A program made the position numbers and the translations under genes. The notes under the pieces are model-generated. The model had not been told where the DNA came from, searched no databases, and was given only the letters and a program-made list of their open reading frames with translations. A stretch of DNA of 64,000 nucleotides from Pseudomonas sp. Irchel 3H7 (lineage in GTDB: Bacteria > Pseudomonadota > Gammaproteobacteria > Pseudomonadales > Pseudomonadaceae): contig NZ_FYEA01000006.1 of NCBI RefSeq assembly GCF_900187605.1, positions 186,001 through 250,000 on the forward strand, written 5' to 3'. Position 1 is the stretch's first letter. Each line of letters begins with the position of its first letter. Below, one piece after another: positions 44,678 to 54,380 of the stretch.

Positions 44678-45274
44678 CTACATTCCAGTTGAATGGTCGC
44701 CGTTGAACATATCGATTTCAGAGCGAATACTGTTTAAAGCCCTGTCATAACTACTCAGCATTCGCAGAACCCAATCAGAGCGCGTTCGCAGGCGTATATC
44801 GTTATCGCTTGCAGGCATATCCTTGTTAAATACATGGTCGACATTCCGAACAATCAGGTGTTCAGGGAGGTACATGATTCGACTGTTTTTATAGCTGGAC
44901 GCACGCAACTCGGCTATTGGATATGCTCCTCCAGATCCTGCCGAAACGCCGACCAGTAAGGCAGGTTTATGGCCGAGTTCTGCTAAACCCGCATAAAGAA
45001 AGAAGTTCTTCAATGCAGGGCACGCCATACCGTTCCACTCTGGACTCACAACAACAAGCGCTGTTGCATTTTGTAGCAACTGCTGTTGTTTTCTCCAAAC
45101 TTCATCTTGATCTTTTTCAGGCCAGAGTGGGAGCCTAATAGAGGCCAAGTCGATTAGGTCAGTCGCATCACATAGCTTTAACCGTTCTAAGCGTTCTTGT
45201 AAAAATCTGGCGACCTTAAGCGACTGGCTCTGAGGTCGATTCGAGCCGGAGAGCAAAGCGATACGGCTGTTCAT
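44678..45274 (-). CDS. NADPH-dependent FMN reductase family protein
   Basis: From ATG 45274 the protein has 198 residues with the flavodoxin-like motifs 'IALLSGSNRPQSQS' and 'LVVVSPEWNGMACPALKNF' and 'LVGVSAGSGGAYP'. Its start overlaps the end of the hydroxylase gene in ATGA. The pairing suggests that it supplies reduced flavin or electrons to that di-iron enzyme, but this is inference. Confidence 0.85.
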   Translation of the reverse strand: MNSRIALLSGSNRPQSQSLKVARFLQERLERLKLCDATDLIDLASIRLPLWPEKDQDEVWRKQQQLLQNATALVVVSPEWNGMACPALKNFFLYAGLAELGHKPALLVGVSAGSGGAYPIAELRASSYKNSRIMYLPEHLIVRNVDHVFNKDMPASDNDIRLRTRSDWVLRMLSSYDRALNSIRSEIDMFNGDHSTGM

Positions 45275-46125
45275 TGTGTAGCCTTCTGTTTCGTATTCAC
45301 AGTGGGGGCGGTGCGACGAGAGCGAACCAGCGGCCAAAATAGTTCTTCTTTCCAACTTATCGGTGAGAGATGCTCAATTCCATAGGAAGGAGGGCGGCGG
45401 CGCGTGATTTTTGCGGTGCCAAAGACCACATCCCACAAGAAAAGCAGGTTCCCAAAGTTGCCTTTGTAGTGCGTAACGCCATCGTCAGCGGTTAAACCAT
45501 GATGAGCAGAGTGAGTGGATGGCGTAGAGATCGTGCGTTCCAGAATCCAGACCAGAGGACGCAACGCAGGAATGCTGTAAAGCTTATCGTCCCAGGCAAC
45601 ACTGCTATGTGCCGCGAAAATGACAGTCATTTTTAGGATCAAATAGACGTAGTAAATCGGTGCGAGGCCCAGATAGATAAGGGCGCCTGATAACCATATA
45701 CCCGGCATCAACATGTAGTAGAAGCTGTTGTTCCGATAGACGATGCGAACACTCATATATGGTGCAGAGTGATGCGCTCGATGCAGTGCGTATAGAGCGG
45801 GTACCCGATGGGTCAGGCGATGCCACCAGTACTGCGTCATATCATCCAGCAGCAAGAACAGAACGAACCCTAAGATCCATGGAATACCCTGTAAGGCGTT
45901 CTTCATATTCGGAAGGAGCTGCTCTAAAATCGTCCCGCTCAGCCACATCACCAGAGGGAATGTGACGGTAACCAGTATTCCGGAACCGATCACTTCAATC
46001 AGGACGTCACGCTTGGTGCCTGATGGCTGGCGAAATGATGAACAAGTGATCTCCAGTAAAACGAAGGCAAGGAAAATTCCTGCCACGATCAAAGTTGGGT
46101 TGTTGCCGAGCATTGTTGTATTCAT
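45271..46125 (-). CDS. Sterol desaturase / fatty acid hydroxylase superfamily protein
   Basis: The 284-residue integral membrane protein has the di-iron histidine clusters of the family: 'HRLTH', 'HRAHHS', and 'HSAHHG' with further His residues ('GVTHYKG', 'IEHLSP'). About five hydrophobic segments surround them. Family members hydroxylate or desaturate long acyl or sterol chains with O2. It is translationally coupled to the flavin reductase downstream and divergent from an AraC regulator. Confidence 0.88.
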   Translation of the reverse strand: MNTTMLGNNPTLIVAGIFLAFVLLEITCSSFRQPSGTKRDVLIEVIGSGILVTVTFPLVMWLSGTILEQLLPNMKNALQGIPWILGFVLFLLLDDMTQYWWHRLTHRVPALYALHRAHHSAPYMSVRIVYRNNSFYYMLMPGIWLSGALIYLGLAPIYYVYLILKMTVIFAAHSSVAWDDKLYSIPALRPLVWILERTISTPSTHSAHHGLTADDGVTHYKGNFGNLLFLWDVVFGTAKITRRRPPSYGIEHLSPISWKEELFWPLVRSRRTAPTVNTKQKATQ

Positions 46126-46192
46126 GGCACTCTCGATTTAGGCCCTTGCGGGCAATGCTCCGCCATTAGAAACCACCAGTAAGGCGTCCCCA

Positions 46193-47158
46193 ATGCGTGA
46201 AAAGGACAGAATCAAGCTAGAACTGGCCATTCGCCCGAGGCAGCGTTTCCATCGAGGCAAGCTCGGTCAGGTACTGGAACGATTTCTGAATAGCCAAACC
46301 CCTCGTTTAAGCGCGGACTACAGCTTGGCAGAGCTCGACCAATTGTGGCGTGAGGCGGCGCTGGTTGAGCCTGCAATAGGACTGAAACTATTTGCCCAAT
46401 TCACTCCTCAGGATTGGCACGTTTTAGCCTATCTATGCCTGTACAGCCCTGATGTGCGTTGTTCAATGGAAAACTGGGCGCGTTACGCACCGCTGGCCTC
46501 TGACACCGATAGTGTCAGGCTGGTAAATGACGAAAATGGTTTTGGGGTTGAGTTGTTTGTCGACGCCCCGACTGACCTTTGCCGGTACGTCACTGAGCAT
46601 TACGGGGTTATGTCCATTGCTCTATTGCAGCGTGGTACGGGTTCAGAAGTTCGGCCTGTGCGAGCTAAATTCACTCATCCACGTCCTTCCTATTACAAGC
46701 AATATGCTCAATGGTTTGGGGAGTGCATTGAGTTCAGCTGTGCTGCGAACTGCTTCTATTTTGATGCGCAAAGTTTAGATCTGCCGATGCAAACCAGGCA
46801 TCACGGAATGTTAGAGCTGTTGACCCAGGAGTTGGATCGACGCATAGCGGTGCACCGAAACTTTACAGGTTGGGCCGCGAAGGTAGCTGCCGGTGCCCGC
46901 CGTGCTCTGTCCCTTGGAGAAACACCGAATCTGGACGATTTGGCTCAGGCACTGCACCAAACACCACGCACCTTGCGTCGGCGACTAGAAGAGCAGGGTA
47001 CGACATTCAGAGGGTTGCTTGACCAGGTTCGCGCAGAACTGGAATTGCACCTTGAGTTACAAGGCGCTTCCCGTAGTGAGATTGCCAGCCAACTGGGCTA
47101 CAGCGATTTGACGGCTTATTTCCACGCTCGTAGTCGATGGCGTGGAAACAGTGGATAG
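46193..47158 (+). CDS. AraC-family regulator, C-terminus cut short
   Basis: The 321-residue protein has a ligand-domain-like N-terminal part and a C-terminal helix-turn-helix pair ('PNLDDLAQALHQTPRTLRRRLEE', 'SEIASQLGYSDLTAYFHARS'). The end 'RWRGNSG' stops where related proteins continue with a few more residues; after the TAG the frame goes on with 'RFIRRRF', as if the stop were recent. It is divergent from the hydroxylase operon, its likely target. Confidence 0.8.
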   Translation: MREKDRIKLELAIRPRQRFHRGKLGQVLERFLNSQTPRLSADYSLAELDQLWREAALVEPAIGLKLFAQFTPQDWHVLAYLCLYSPDVRCSMENWARYAPLASDTDSVRLVNDENGFGVELFVDAPTDLCRYVTEHYGVMSIALLQRGTGSEVRPVRAKFTHPRPSYYKQYAQWFGECIEFSCAANCFYFDAQSLDLPMQTRHHGMLELLTQELDRRIAVHRNFTGWAAKVAAGARRALSLGETPNLDDLAQALHQTPRTLRRRLEEQGTTFRGLLDQVRAELELHLELQGASRSEIASQLGYSDLTAYFHARSRWRGNSG

Positions 47159-47219
47159 CGCTTCATCCGACGCCGCTTCGGATTCAAATGTTTGGCTATG
47201 CCCTGATGTCCACGCAGTT

Positions 47220-48296
47220 CTAGAGTGGATCGTGAGTTCTTGTCATTTGATTGCGGTAGCTCAGGGGCGTGATAGCACGCCAGCGCCGAAAGGCACGATT
47301 GAATCCGCTGGGTTTGCTGAAGCCTGTTCGATTGGCTATTTGCTCAAGCGTCAGTGTTGGGTCAAGGAGTAAGTGCAGCGCTTGAGCTTCACGTGCTTGA
47401 TCCAGCAGTTTCGCGAAGGAGAGCTTCTGGTAGCGCAATGAGGCTTGCAGTTGGTCTGGCGCAAGACCAATGGCGTCTGCAAGCGTCTCAAGATTCGGTG
47501 AGCAAGGCAGCATGTCCGCCAATCGCCTGCGAAGAGCGCAGGCGGGCAACGGCAGGCCTAATCGTATCAACTGATGAAGAATTGGCTGCTCAACCTGAGC
47601 GAGCAGGTGTTGGTTTGCACCTTTCAGATCCAGATCCCAAGCATCCGCCTTGAAAACAAAGGTGCCCAGCGGTTGGCCAAAAAAAACAGGAACGCCGAGT
47701 TCCTCCCATGGTGTCGGATCATGAGGGGCTGGGCGACGTAGCTCTAGACGTCGCAATAAGTGACAGAGAGGAAGACCGATTTGGCGTTGGAAAATTCTTA
47801 GATGCAGTGCGACAAAATAATCGCGGGCTACTTCAGGGGGCACATGTGGGCCATGGATGTGAACCTGGAGCAGATGATCGCCATTGGGCGCCGTATGTAG
47901 CGTGGGCATCGCAACGGTGCTGAGCACCCGAACGAACTCTACATGCCGCCTAATGGACTCACCGAACGTCTGACTTGCATATAAGGCTAGATCGATGCCG
48001 TAGAGATTAACCGCGCCGGTATGTGCGGCGACTCTCAATCCGAATGCCTCATCACCACTTGATTCAGCACAGCGTTGCCACAAAATGCTTAACGTCGTGA
48101 CGGGCAGGCGCAGCTCATTGCCATTGATGTGATCGAATTCGATTCCGATACGCTGAAATATGGGCAGCGGGTCAATGCCGTACTGCACGTCAAGCGTCTT
48201 TGCAATCGCGCGCACGACGGTTGCCAATGTTGTCTGAGCAAGATAGTCATTCTGCGGTGCGGTAAGTTTTTCGGATGTGGGCTGATTCAACTGCAT
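47220..48296 (-). CDS. AraC-family regulator, arabinose-binding-domain type
   Basis: The 358-residue protein has the GliR-type ligand domain ('ESSGDEAFGLRVAAHTGAVN', 'PVFFGQPLGTFVFKADAWDL') and a complete C-terminal AraC domain ending 'SGFNRAFRRWRAITPLSYR'. It is convergent with the preceding AraC gene. A strong bidirectional hairpin separates its start from the DUF1254 gene to the right. Its targets are not evident. Confidence 0.85.
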   Translation of the reverse strand: MQLNQPTSEKLTAPQNDYLAQTTLATVVRAIAKTLDVQYGIDPLPIFQRIGIEFDHINGNELRLPVTTLSILWQRCAESSGDEAFGLRVAAHTGAVNLYGIDLALYASQTFGESIRRHVEFVRVLSTVAMPTLHTAPNGDHLLQVHIHGPHVPPEVARDYFVALHLRIFQRQIGLPLCHLLRRLELRRPAPHDPTPWEELGVPVFFGQPLGTFVFKADAWDLDLKGANQHLLAQVEQPILHQLIRLGLPLPACALRRRLADMLPCSPNLETLADAIGLAPDQLQASLRYQKLSFAKLLDQAREAQALHLLLDPTLTLEQIANRTGFSKPSGFNRAFRRWRAITPLSYRNQMTRTHDPL

Positions 48297-48340
48297 TTTG
48301 TTATAGCGCTATTAAAGGACTAACGCATTCTTGCAAAATA

Positions 48341-48375
48341 AAAACGGTCTTGCATGTGAAACCAAGACCGTTTTT
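48341..48375. terminator. Long bidirectional terminator-like hairpin
   Basis: AAAACGGTCTTG and CAAGACCGTTTT form a 12-bp stem with a ten-base loop; T tracts appear on both strands. It closes the DUF1302-DUF1329-DUF1254 transcript on the minus strand. Confidence 0.85.
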
Positions 48376-48415
48376 AGCTAGGTTGTTTTACACATTATGC
48401 ATCGTGTCGATAGGT

Positions 48416-49840
48416 TCATAGTACCGGTCGTAGAGGTGGAGGCGCCCATCGTCCTCGCTGGATTGCGATGCCCGGGACGTACGCGCGAAAAACGGTAAAA
48501 AAACGGTCGCGTGGAATCGGAAGCCAGTTGGAGCGCTTGGCCTCACCTGGATCATCAGCCTGAAGATAAATAGTCAACCCACCGTCGGCATCCTTTTTCA
48601 ATCCTTCAGTTCGATCACCAATCGAAAATCGGTTGATCGCATTGGGGCTGAAATTAAACGTCATGTCATAGATGCCCATTGACCAAAACGCTTTGACGTC
48701 GGGTTTATCGTCCGGAGCGAAATGCAGGGTGTAGTTTCTGTTGCGCCCATCCAGCGGCTGATTGTCGGCGTCTTTTCGAGCGCCAATGTAGGAGGCTTCC
48801 TCAATGTCGTTCGCCGCAATCCCTGTCATCGACTGAAGGGCTGCCCTAGTGAGCCATTGGTTATGCAGGCCGAGTCTGCCGAAGTTCTCAGGGGTGATGG
48901 CCCAGCCGTTTTTAAAGGTACGACCAAAGCCCGAGGCTGCTGCTTCCTGCACCAGTTTACGGCCCTCCAACGCAGCGCGGGACAGTCCACGTAGGGTCGC
49001 ATCATCCATGGCATCGATGTTCTGCCCAGGGCCAATGCCTATATCAGCAAACTGAGAAACCAATGATGCGTTACGCGCTTCAGGAGGATTTTCAGTGAGG
49101 GCTCTATTGATGGTACGCCACTCGTTCAGAGGATCGCTTTTGCGGTCAAAAGGTTTCCATGCCTCTTCTTGATTAACCACTTGAAGCGTTGACCTCCCCC
49201 AAGCACTGAGGGGGGTGAGCCGGTATTGATCCTGTAGCTTCTGAACATTGATCTGATCCGCAGCGCCATCCACAAGCGTGCGCCCGAGGATCATTGCCAC
49301 ATCTGTCCGAGAGGGAGGTAGCCTTTTGACCCCCTCTGGTGTTTTACCTTGCCAACCTGGCCCCGTGATCAGGTAGTTTCCCGCGTCTGGGCCAGTCGTT
49401 CGTGAGCCTACATAGGCAAAATTATCTGAGTCCATTGAAGCCATCTGCATCACGTAATAACGGTTCCCTACATCGGGAACAGAAAGGATCAGCGGCTCTT
49501 TTTTGAGATTGAGCCAGGCGACGGAATAGAGGGTGTCGTTGTTCGGGGTGCCACCATTTCGGTAGTCAGATCCGGTTAGTGTGCGTGCGTGCCAAAACTG
49601 ATTTTGCGGTGCGTAGGGAATATTGGCTGGGTCAATTGATTGGGTTGTCCACTGCCAACGCAGTTCAGAGTTATAGCTCCAGGGAAAGGCAAAAATGTAG
49701 GCTTGTATCCCAAGGCTGTAGGCGTAGTTTTCACGCCAGTTAGCCGCTGGTATGTTCGATTCGTCCGCGCGTGTGGAAAGTGTGTAAATCAAAAGTAATG
49801 AAAGCACGAGAATGCTGCTGAGGATTCGGAGTGACCTCAT
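48416..49840 (-). CDS. DUF1254/DUF1214 domain protein, long form
   Basis: The 474-residue protein has an N-terminal hydrophobic signal or anchor ('ILSSILVLSLLLIYTLS'), the DUF1254 region ('GIQAYIFAFPWSYNSELRWQ', 'GTPNNDTLYSVAWLNLK') and the DUF1214 end ('PDVKAFWSMGIYDMTFNFSP', 'NWLPIPRDRFFTVFRAYVPG'). It follows the DUF1329 gene by 72 bases on the same strand. It is the larger relative of the protein at 43493, which suggests that two similar envelope functions are encoded in this island. Confidence 0.86.
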   Translation of the reverse strand: MRSLRILSSILVLSLLLIYTLSTRADESNIPAANWRENYAYSLGIQAYIFAFPWSYNSELRWQWTTQSIDPANIPYAPQNQFWHARTLTGSDYRNGGTPNNDTLYSVAWLNLKKEPLILSVPDVGNRYYVMQMASMDSDNFAYVGSRTTGPDAGNYLITGPGWQGKTPEGVKRLPPSRTDVAMILGRTLVDGAADQINVQKLQDQYRLTPLSAWGRSTLQVVNQEEAWKPFDRKSDPLNEWRTINRALTENPPEARNASLVSQFADIGIGPGQNIDAMDDATLRGLSRAALEGRKLVQEAAASGFGRTFKNGWAITPENFGRLGLHNQWLTRAALQSMTGIAANDIEEASYIGARKDADNQPLDGRNRNYTLHFAPDDKPDVKAFWSMGIYDMTFNFSPNAINRFSIGDRTEGLKKDADGGLTIYLQADDPGEAKRSNWLPIPRDRFFTVFRAYVPGIAIQRGRWAPPPLRPVL

Positions 49841-49912
49841 GAGTGATGTTCCTTTATTTATTATTTAAGGTCTGTCGTCGACTGCAAGATTTCTGGTGAA
49901 ATTTACGGTTAG

Positions 49913-51259
49913 CTATTTTCCTTGGCGCTTGAGTTCCGCAGGCGTGTAGTCTGCTTTGCGTCCTGAGGCACCGAACTGCATTTTTTTACTGACTTCATTC
50001 GTCATGAAGTTTGCTGAGTAGTTTCCAGAGATGAGGTCGTAGGTTGTCTCTAGTGCCGTTAGCGGTAACTCGATGTCATAAAGGAAGGTCAGGTGTGACT
50101 CGTAGTTGCGCCACAGTTCACCTCGACTGTCATACATGTCTGAAGCCATGATTTGCCAAGTATCTTCGTCAACATAGAAACGACGTTTGCTGTAGACATG
50201 TCGCGCATTGGGTTTAAGTGTAGCCTCAACCACCCAGACGCGGTGCTTCTCATAGCGAGTAAGGTCAGGGTTTACAAAGTTTGGCTGCAGTATGTCGCTA
50301 TATTTTATGTCTTTGCTCCCCAGCTTGAATGCGTTATACCCAATCAACATCTCTTTCCTTCCGATCAACTTCCAATCGTAGCGATCCGGTGCTCCATTGA
50401 ACCCGTCGATGCTGTCGGACACGACTTGACCAAAGCTATAGCGAGCACTGCTGTCGTAGGCGACGGTGGGAGCGCGCCGGACTCTTCTCTGGCCTGGCAT
50501 GTATTGCCAAGCCGAACGCTGTTCCTCTACTTGGTCGAGTGGTTCGTAAACCAGCGTTGCTTCGCCGGCATAACGCGAAGGACTGAGCGTTTTGACGAGC
50601 GTGTATTGAAGGACATTTTCTTCAGGCGCCAGATCAGTGACGGTTTCTCGCCAGTTGATCCTCTGCTCGTATGTCACCAGTGTGTAATCGCTTTTTCCCT
50701 GCACAGTCGCGGACGCAAATTCACGATTGACTGAACCTCCGCGAAAACGAGTCAAGTGGTTCCACATCACCTCCAGCGCTTCGGTTGGCTCGGGAAATGG
50801 AATGCCAAAGTTGTAGTTTTTTAGGCCATTACCCGCTTGGGCAAGCTCCACCTTGGTGAGATTGGTACGACTTTCGTCTATGTATTTCTGAGGGAGTCGT
50901 GCGCTTCGGTGACTTGGATAAACATTCATTCGGTACTCAGGAAAACGCTTAAACATTGCTTGTTGACCTGGGCTGAGCAGATCTTTGTGCTGTGAGAAAT
51001 TAGCGCTATTGATGATGTAAACAGGCTTCTCTTGAGAGAAGGGGTCAGCATAATTACCGATGTTACTGATGGCTGCAGCTCCGGGTTTCAAACCGCCTTC
51101 CCAAGGGGGAATGCTACCGTCTGTATTGCCAGCGCGTATGCCCCCAAAAGGATTCAATGCACCAGTAAGTTTGGCGGTGTCAGTTTCCTTGGCGTCAGCC
51201 AAGTTAAATAGTGCGACCATCGTGAATGCTAACGGAAAGGCGAGCAGGGCAGGGTTCAT
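49913..51259 (-). CDS. DUF1329 family protein (LolA/LolB-like envelope protein)
   Basis: The 448-residue protein has a signal peptide ('AFPLAFTMVALFNLADA') and the DUF1329 pattern: 'TGALNPFGGIRAGNTDGSIP', 'YMPGQRRVRRAPTVAYD', 'KHRVWVVEATLKPNARHVY' and 'RRFYVDEDTWQIMASDMYD'. DUF1329 proteins have an outer-membrane-lipoprotein-carrier-like fold and are nearly always beside a DUF1302 protein, as here: its start overlaps the end of that gene by one base. Confidence 0.9.
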   Translation of the reverse strand: MNPALLAFPLAFTMVALFNLADAKETDTAKLTGALNPFGGIRAGNTDGSIPPWEGGLKPGAAAISNIGNYADPFSQEKPVYIINSANFSQHKDLLSPGQQAMFKRFPEYRMNVYPSHRSARLPQKYIDESRTNLTKVELAQAGNGLKNYNFGIPFPEPTEALEVMWNHLTRFRGGSVNREFASATVQGKSDYTLVTYEQRINWRETVTDLAPEENVLQYTLVKTLSPSRYAGEATLVYEPLDQVEEQRSAWQYMPGQRRVRRAPTVAYDSSARYSFGQVVSDSIDGFNGAPDRYDWKLIGRKEMLIGYNAFKLGSKDIKYSDILQPNFVNPDLTRYEKHRVWVVEATLKPNARHVYSKRRFYVDEDTWQIMASDMYDSRGELWRNYESHLTFLYDIELPLTALETTYDLISGNYSANFMTNEVSKKMQFGASGRKADYTPAELKRQGK

Positions 51260-53079
51260 CAGAAACTTACCTTTAGGGTTGCTGACGCGAAATCTCGATC
51301 GTCAATGGTGGAAAATTTGTTTGTTCCAAAAAAATCGTTATAAGAGAGTTCAAGCAAGTAGTTGTTGCGATAGTCAAGCGTCAGGGAAACTCCTGCGGCC
51401 ATCTGACCTTCCTGAAAATTCGGGCCATACCCTTCGACGTCATGACGGAAGTTAATGGACGGCGTTACCACAGTGGATGGAAGAAGACTTTCATAGCTGA
51501 GACCTGCGCGAATGCGATACCCCCATGAAAGACCGGTATAGAATCCATGCGTATTACAGAAGTCGTTATTCTTTTGTGCTGCTTGGGCGGCACTTAATCC
51601 GTTGGTTGAGGGTAGGAAGCACGCCGCCCCATTGTCCTGCACTCGTCCGAATGCACTGGCACGGCCGTACCGCTCTCTATGTACATCAAGGTCGTCTATC
51701 CAGTTCGCGCCAGCCTCTGCAGCCCAGGTGAGTTTTTGCGAACCGAGGACGTTGCTGACGATATCGGTAGCTCCAAGGCTGTATTGCCAAATCTGTTTGC
51801 GCTTGTAGCCTTCAACCGTGCTTCCTAGTGCAGGCGATACACCGTCAAAAATCGGTGTACTGGCTCCTGCTCCTGCTAGTACTGCAATGAAGTCCGAACC
51901 GTTGAAGGTTAATGGTTGATTAGGCCGATAACTCAGCTCGCTGAATACGGCAGTGGTGCCAATGATCCCGCTGAGGCTGGCACCAAACATTCGTATGCTT
52001 TCGGGATATACGGTGTAGTAGGTCGCGGTTGGGAGTGATCCCATGGTAAGGCTGTTTCTGACTGACCCGTTGAGCGTGGAGGTACGGCTGTGATAGGTGG
52101 CGTAGTACAACCCGAGTTCGGCATCATTGAGGGAAGACAATGTCTTGCGCACAGCAAATCCAAATTGTCCCCCGTCCCTTGGCATATCGGTGGGGCCGCG
52201 GCTTTCGTACCCGCCTGATGTGATCAACTGCTGGGTGGATAGGTTGCCTGCCGGATTGACCAGCATTCTGTTGTTTTGACAGCCTTCCTGGATGTTGTCA
52301 CTGACAGAGAAGAACGTTCCGCAACCGTCCAAAACTGTGGGGTGGAAGTTATATTGGTAGAAACCCTCAAGACTCAAGTCGTCCGTCAGATCAAAGCTGA
52401 AACTGAGCATTTCTACAGGAAGCTGTCCTTCCTTTAGCTCCACACCCGGCCGGTTAAAGGCGGAGGCGTCTACGGGGTTTATGGCGTTAATGCCATTCTG
52501 CAAAAATAGTGCTTCTCCCCACGACAACACCTGCTTCCCAAATTTCAGGTTGAGCTGCTGCTCTCCCACATCGAAATTTTTCCATACGTAGAAATCAAGG
52601 GTCTTGAACCCCTGAAATCTGGCGAGATCCTGCCAGTCGCTGTCGTCGAACCGGCTGTATTCACCGTTACGGGTGTCATAGGCGTGGTCGTACCAGTACT
52701 TGAAGCGAATGAAAGCCCCTTGATTACCGCTGTTCAGGTCAAACTCTGTTAATCCCTTGAGAGTTTGGGATATCGGAGAATGTTTTTTGAAGTTCAGCTT
52801 TCCATCATCTGCGTTGTAGTTAACGCCTGTACCGCGCTCACCTATGGATCGAGCGTCTGCAACCGTTAATTGGCTAGGATCAGGGTTGCGCAGGGCCCAA
52901 CTCGCACCTAGGGAGACGGTAGTATTAGTGGACAGCACCCAGTCGTCAGAGACAGACCAGGTTGCTGAGCAAGCGAAAGGCGTATACAGCGTGCTAATAA
53001 AAATTGCAGACGGTGATAACTTTTCCAGAAGGCACCGCGCGAGCGCGCGGTACGCTTTGCGTCTCGTAGATCGCTGCAT
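51259..53079 (-). CDS. DUF1302 family outer-membrane protein
   Basis: The 606-residue protein has a signal region ('LSPSAIFISTLYTPFACSA') and a predicted barrel rich in aromatic strands ending 'DDRDFASATLKVSF'. 'QQLNLKFGKQVLSWGEALFLQNGINAINP' is the DUF1302 hallmark (seen in part). It is the first gene of the leftward DUF1302-DUF1329-DUF1254 operon and divergent from an AraC regulator. Such pairs occur with lipid, sterol or polyester metabolism and are thought to move hydrophobic molecules through the envelope. Confidence 0.9.
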   Translation of the reverse strand: MQRSTRRKAYRALARCLLEKLSPSAIFISTLYTPFACSATWSVSDDWVLSTNTTVSLGASWALRNPDPSQLTVADARSIGERGTGVNYNADDGKLNFKKHSPISQTLKGLTEFDLNSGNQGAFIRFKYWYDHAYDTRNGEYSRFDDSDWQDLARFQGFKTLDFYVWKNFDVGEQQLNLKFGKQVLSWGEALFLQNGINAINPVDASAFNRPGVELKEGQLPVEMLSFSFDLTDDLSLEGFYQYNFHPTVLDGCGTFFSVSDNIQEGCQNNRMLVNPAGNLSTQQLITSGGYESRGPTDMPRDGGQFGFAVRKTLSSLNDAELGLYYATYHSRTSTLNGSVRNSLTMGSLPTATYYTVYPESIRMFGASLSGIIGTTAVFSELSYRPNQPLTFNGSDFIAVLAGAGASTPIFDGVSPALGSTVEGYKRKQIWQYSLGATDIVSNVLGSQKLTWAAEAGANWIDDLDVHRERYGRASAFGRVQDNGAACFLPSTNGLSAAQAAQKNNDFCNTHGFYTGLSWGYRIRAGLSYESLLPSTVVTPSINFRHDVEGYGPNFQEGQMAAGVSLTLDYRNNYLLELSYNDFFGTNKFSTIDDRDFASATLKVSF

Positions 53080-53215
53080 ATGAAAATCACCTGTTTTTGT
53101 TTTAATGGTGAGTTGGTTTTCTCAGTAGATGTCACACGCTCCCAAGCGCATTTTTGGGGGCGCAAGAGCCAAGCATCAATCGTGTCGACTGAGCTGCAAC
53201 GATGGGAGCCGTAGG

Positions 53216-54283
53216 GTGGAAGTTATTAGTCATTTGCAGACAAAAAGTTTCCCTGCTCACAGACATAGATCGTCCTTATCATTGCCCATCATCAATGCCG
53301 GGGTTCAGGTGCTGTTGTCTCTAGGGGTTGACCAAGAGCAGCTGCAAAAAGATTGGGGGGTAAGACTCAGCTCTCTACGCGATCCTTACCGACGTATGCC
53401 TTCCTTTCTGGCGCGTCGATTTTGGGAGGTGGCAAAAGCGTTGAGCGGTGATCCGGCAATTGGTCTACACGCTGCGCAGCAAGCCGATCCAAGCCTGATG
53501 TTAGGCGTGGCGTATTTGATGGAGCTTATGCCCGACCGACTGTCTGCATTGAGAGTCATGGCGCGCTATTGGCCATTGATTGCGGGTCATTTGGATCTGG
53601 ATTGGAAGCAGGAGGGGCGCAAGTTACGTTTGACCTTGATCCCAAACCAGCCATTAAGCGCCGCGCATGAGGAAGTTGATTATTGGTGCATGAGGCAAGC
53701 TCTGCATCTCAAGGCGAGGCCTGGCACTCCAGTAGCATTGCTGGAGGTTCACATGCGGCGATCTCCGCCTTTTGATCCTTCGCCCTGGAGAGAAAAGATT
53801 GGATGCAATGTACATTTTGGTGCCTCGCGCGATGAATTGGTGCTGGATATAGATGCCTTACTGGTGTCTCGCCCGGCAGGTAGTGCAGCTGTTTGCGCAT
53901 CGCTGGAAAAGGCGCTTGAAGGGTACGCGCTGAAAACAGAGAAACCATCAACGCTGGAGTCCGTGGCTGCTGCTGTACTGCTGGGTATCCGTGATGAACG
54001 AAGCTTTGACATGATTGCTGCTCAGCACCACGCCACAACACGCACGCTTCGAAGAGAGCTAACTCGTGAAGGGTGGGGCTATGGTGATATTGCGGATGTT
54101 CAGCGACGCTTGCTTTCAAGTGATCTGTTATTGCTTAGCAAGCTTTCTATCAGTGAAGTCGCAGACAGTGTGGGCTACTTTGAAGTTTCTAATTTCTTAC
54201 GTGCTTTTCGCCGCTGGTACGATGTAACTCCGAGCGAGTTTCGTAAACATAATGTTAGTGTGTTGAATTCGATAGGGCGATAA
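53216..54283 (+). CDS. AraC-family regulator divergent from DUF1302 operon
   Basis: From GTG 53216 (GGGAG eight bases upstream) the protein has 355 residues; the frame is open further upstream to 53129 but without a good ribosome site. It has the GliR-type ligand domain ('INAGVQVLLSLGVDQEQLQ') and C-terminal helix-turn-helices ('AQHHATTRTLRRELTREG', 'ISEVADSVGYFEVSNFLRAF'). It is the probable regulator of the DUF1302 operon. Confidence 0.83.
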   Translation: MEVISHLQTKSFPAHRHRSSLSLPIINAGVQVLLSLGVDQEQLQKDWGVRLSSLRDPYRRMPSFLARRFWEVAKALSGDPAIGLHAAQQADPSLMLGVAYLMELMPDRLSALRVMARYWPLIAGHLDLDWKQEGRKLRLTLIPNQPLSAAHEEVDYWCMRQALHLKARPGTPVALLEVHMRRSPPFDPSPWREKIGCNVHFGASRDELVLDIDALLVSRPAGSAAVCASLEKALEGYALKTEKPSTLESVAAAVLLGIRDERSFDMIAAQHHATTRTLRRELTREGWGYGDIADVQRRLLSSDLLLLSKLSISEVADSVGYFEVSNFLRAFRRWYDVTPSEFRKHNVSVLNSIGR

Positions 54284-54380
54284 ATAACTATCGGAGAATT
54301 CGCAAAAAATAGATGAGGTCTCAGTTTCGATAACGATCGCAGACAGGGGTTTAGCCCTGCTGTTTAATGTTAATAATCGA

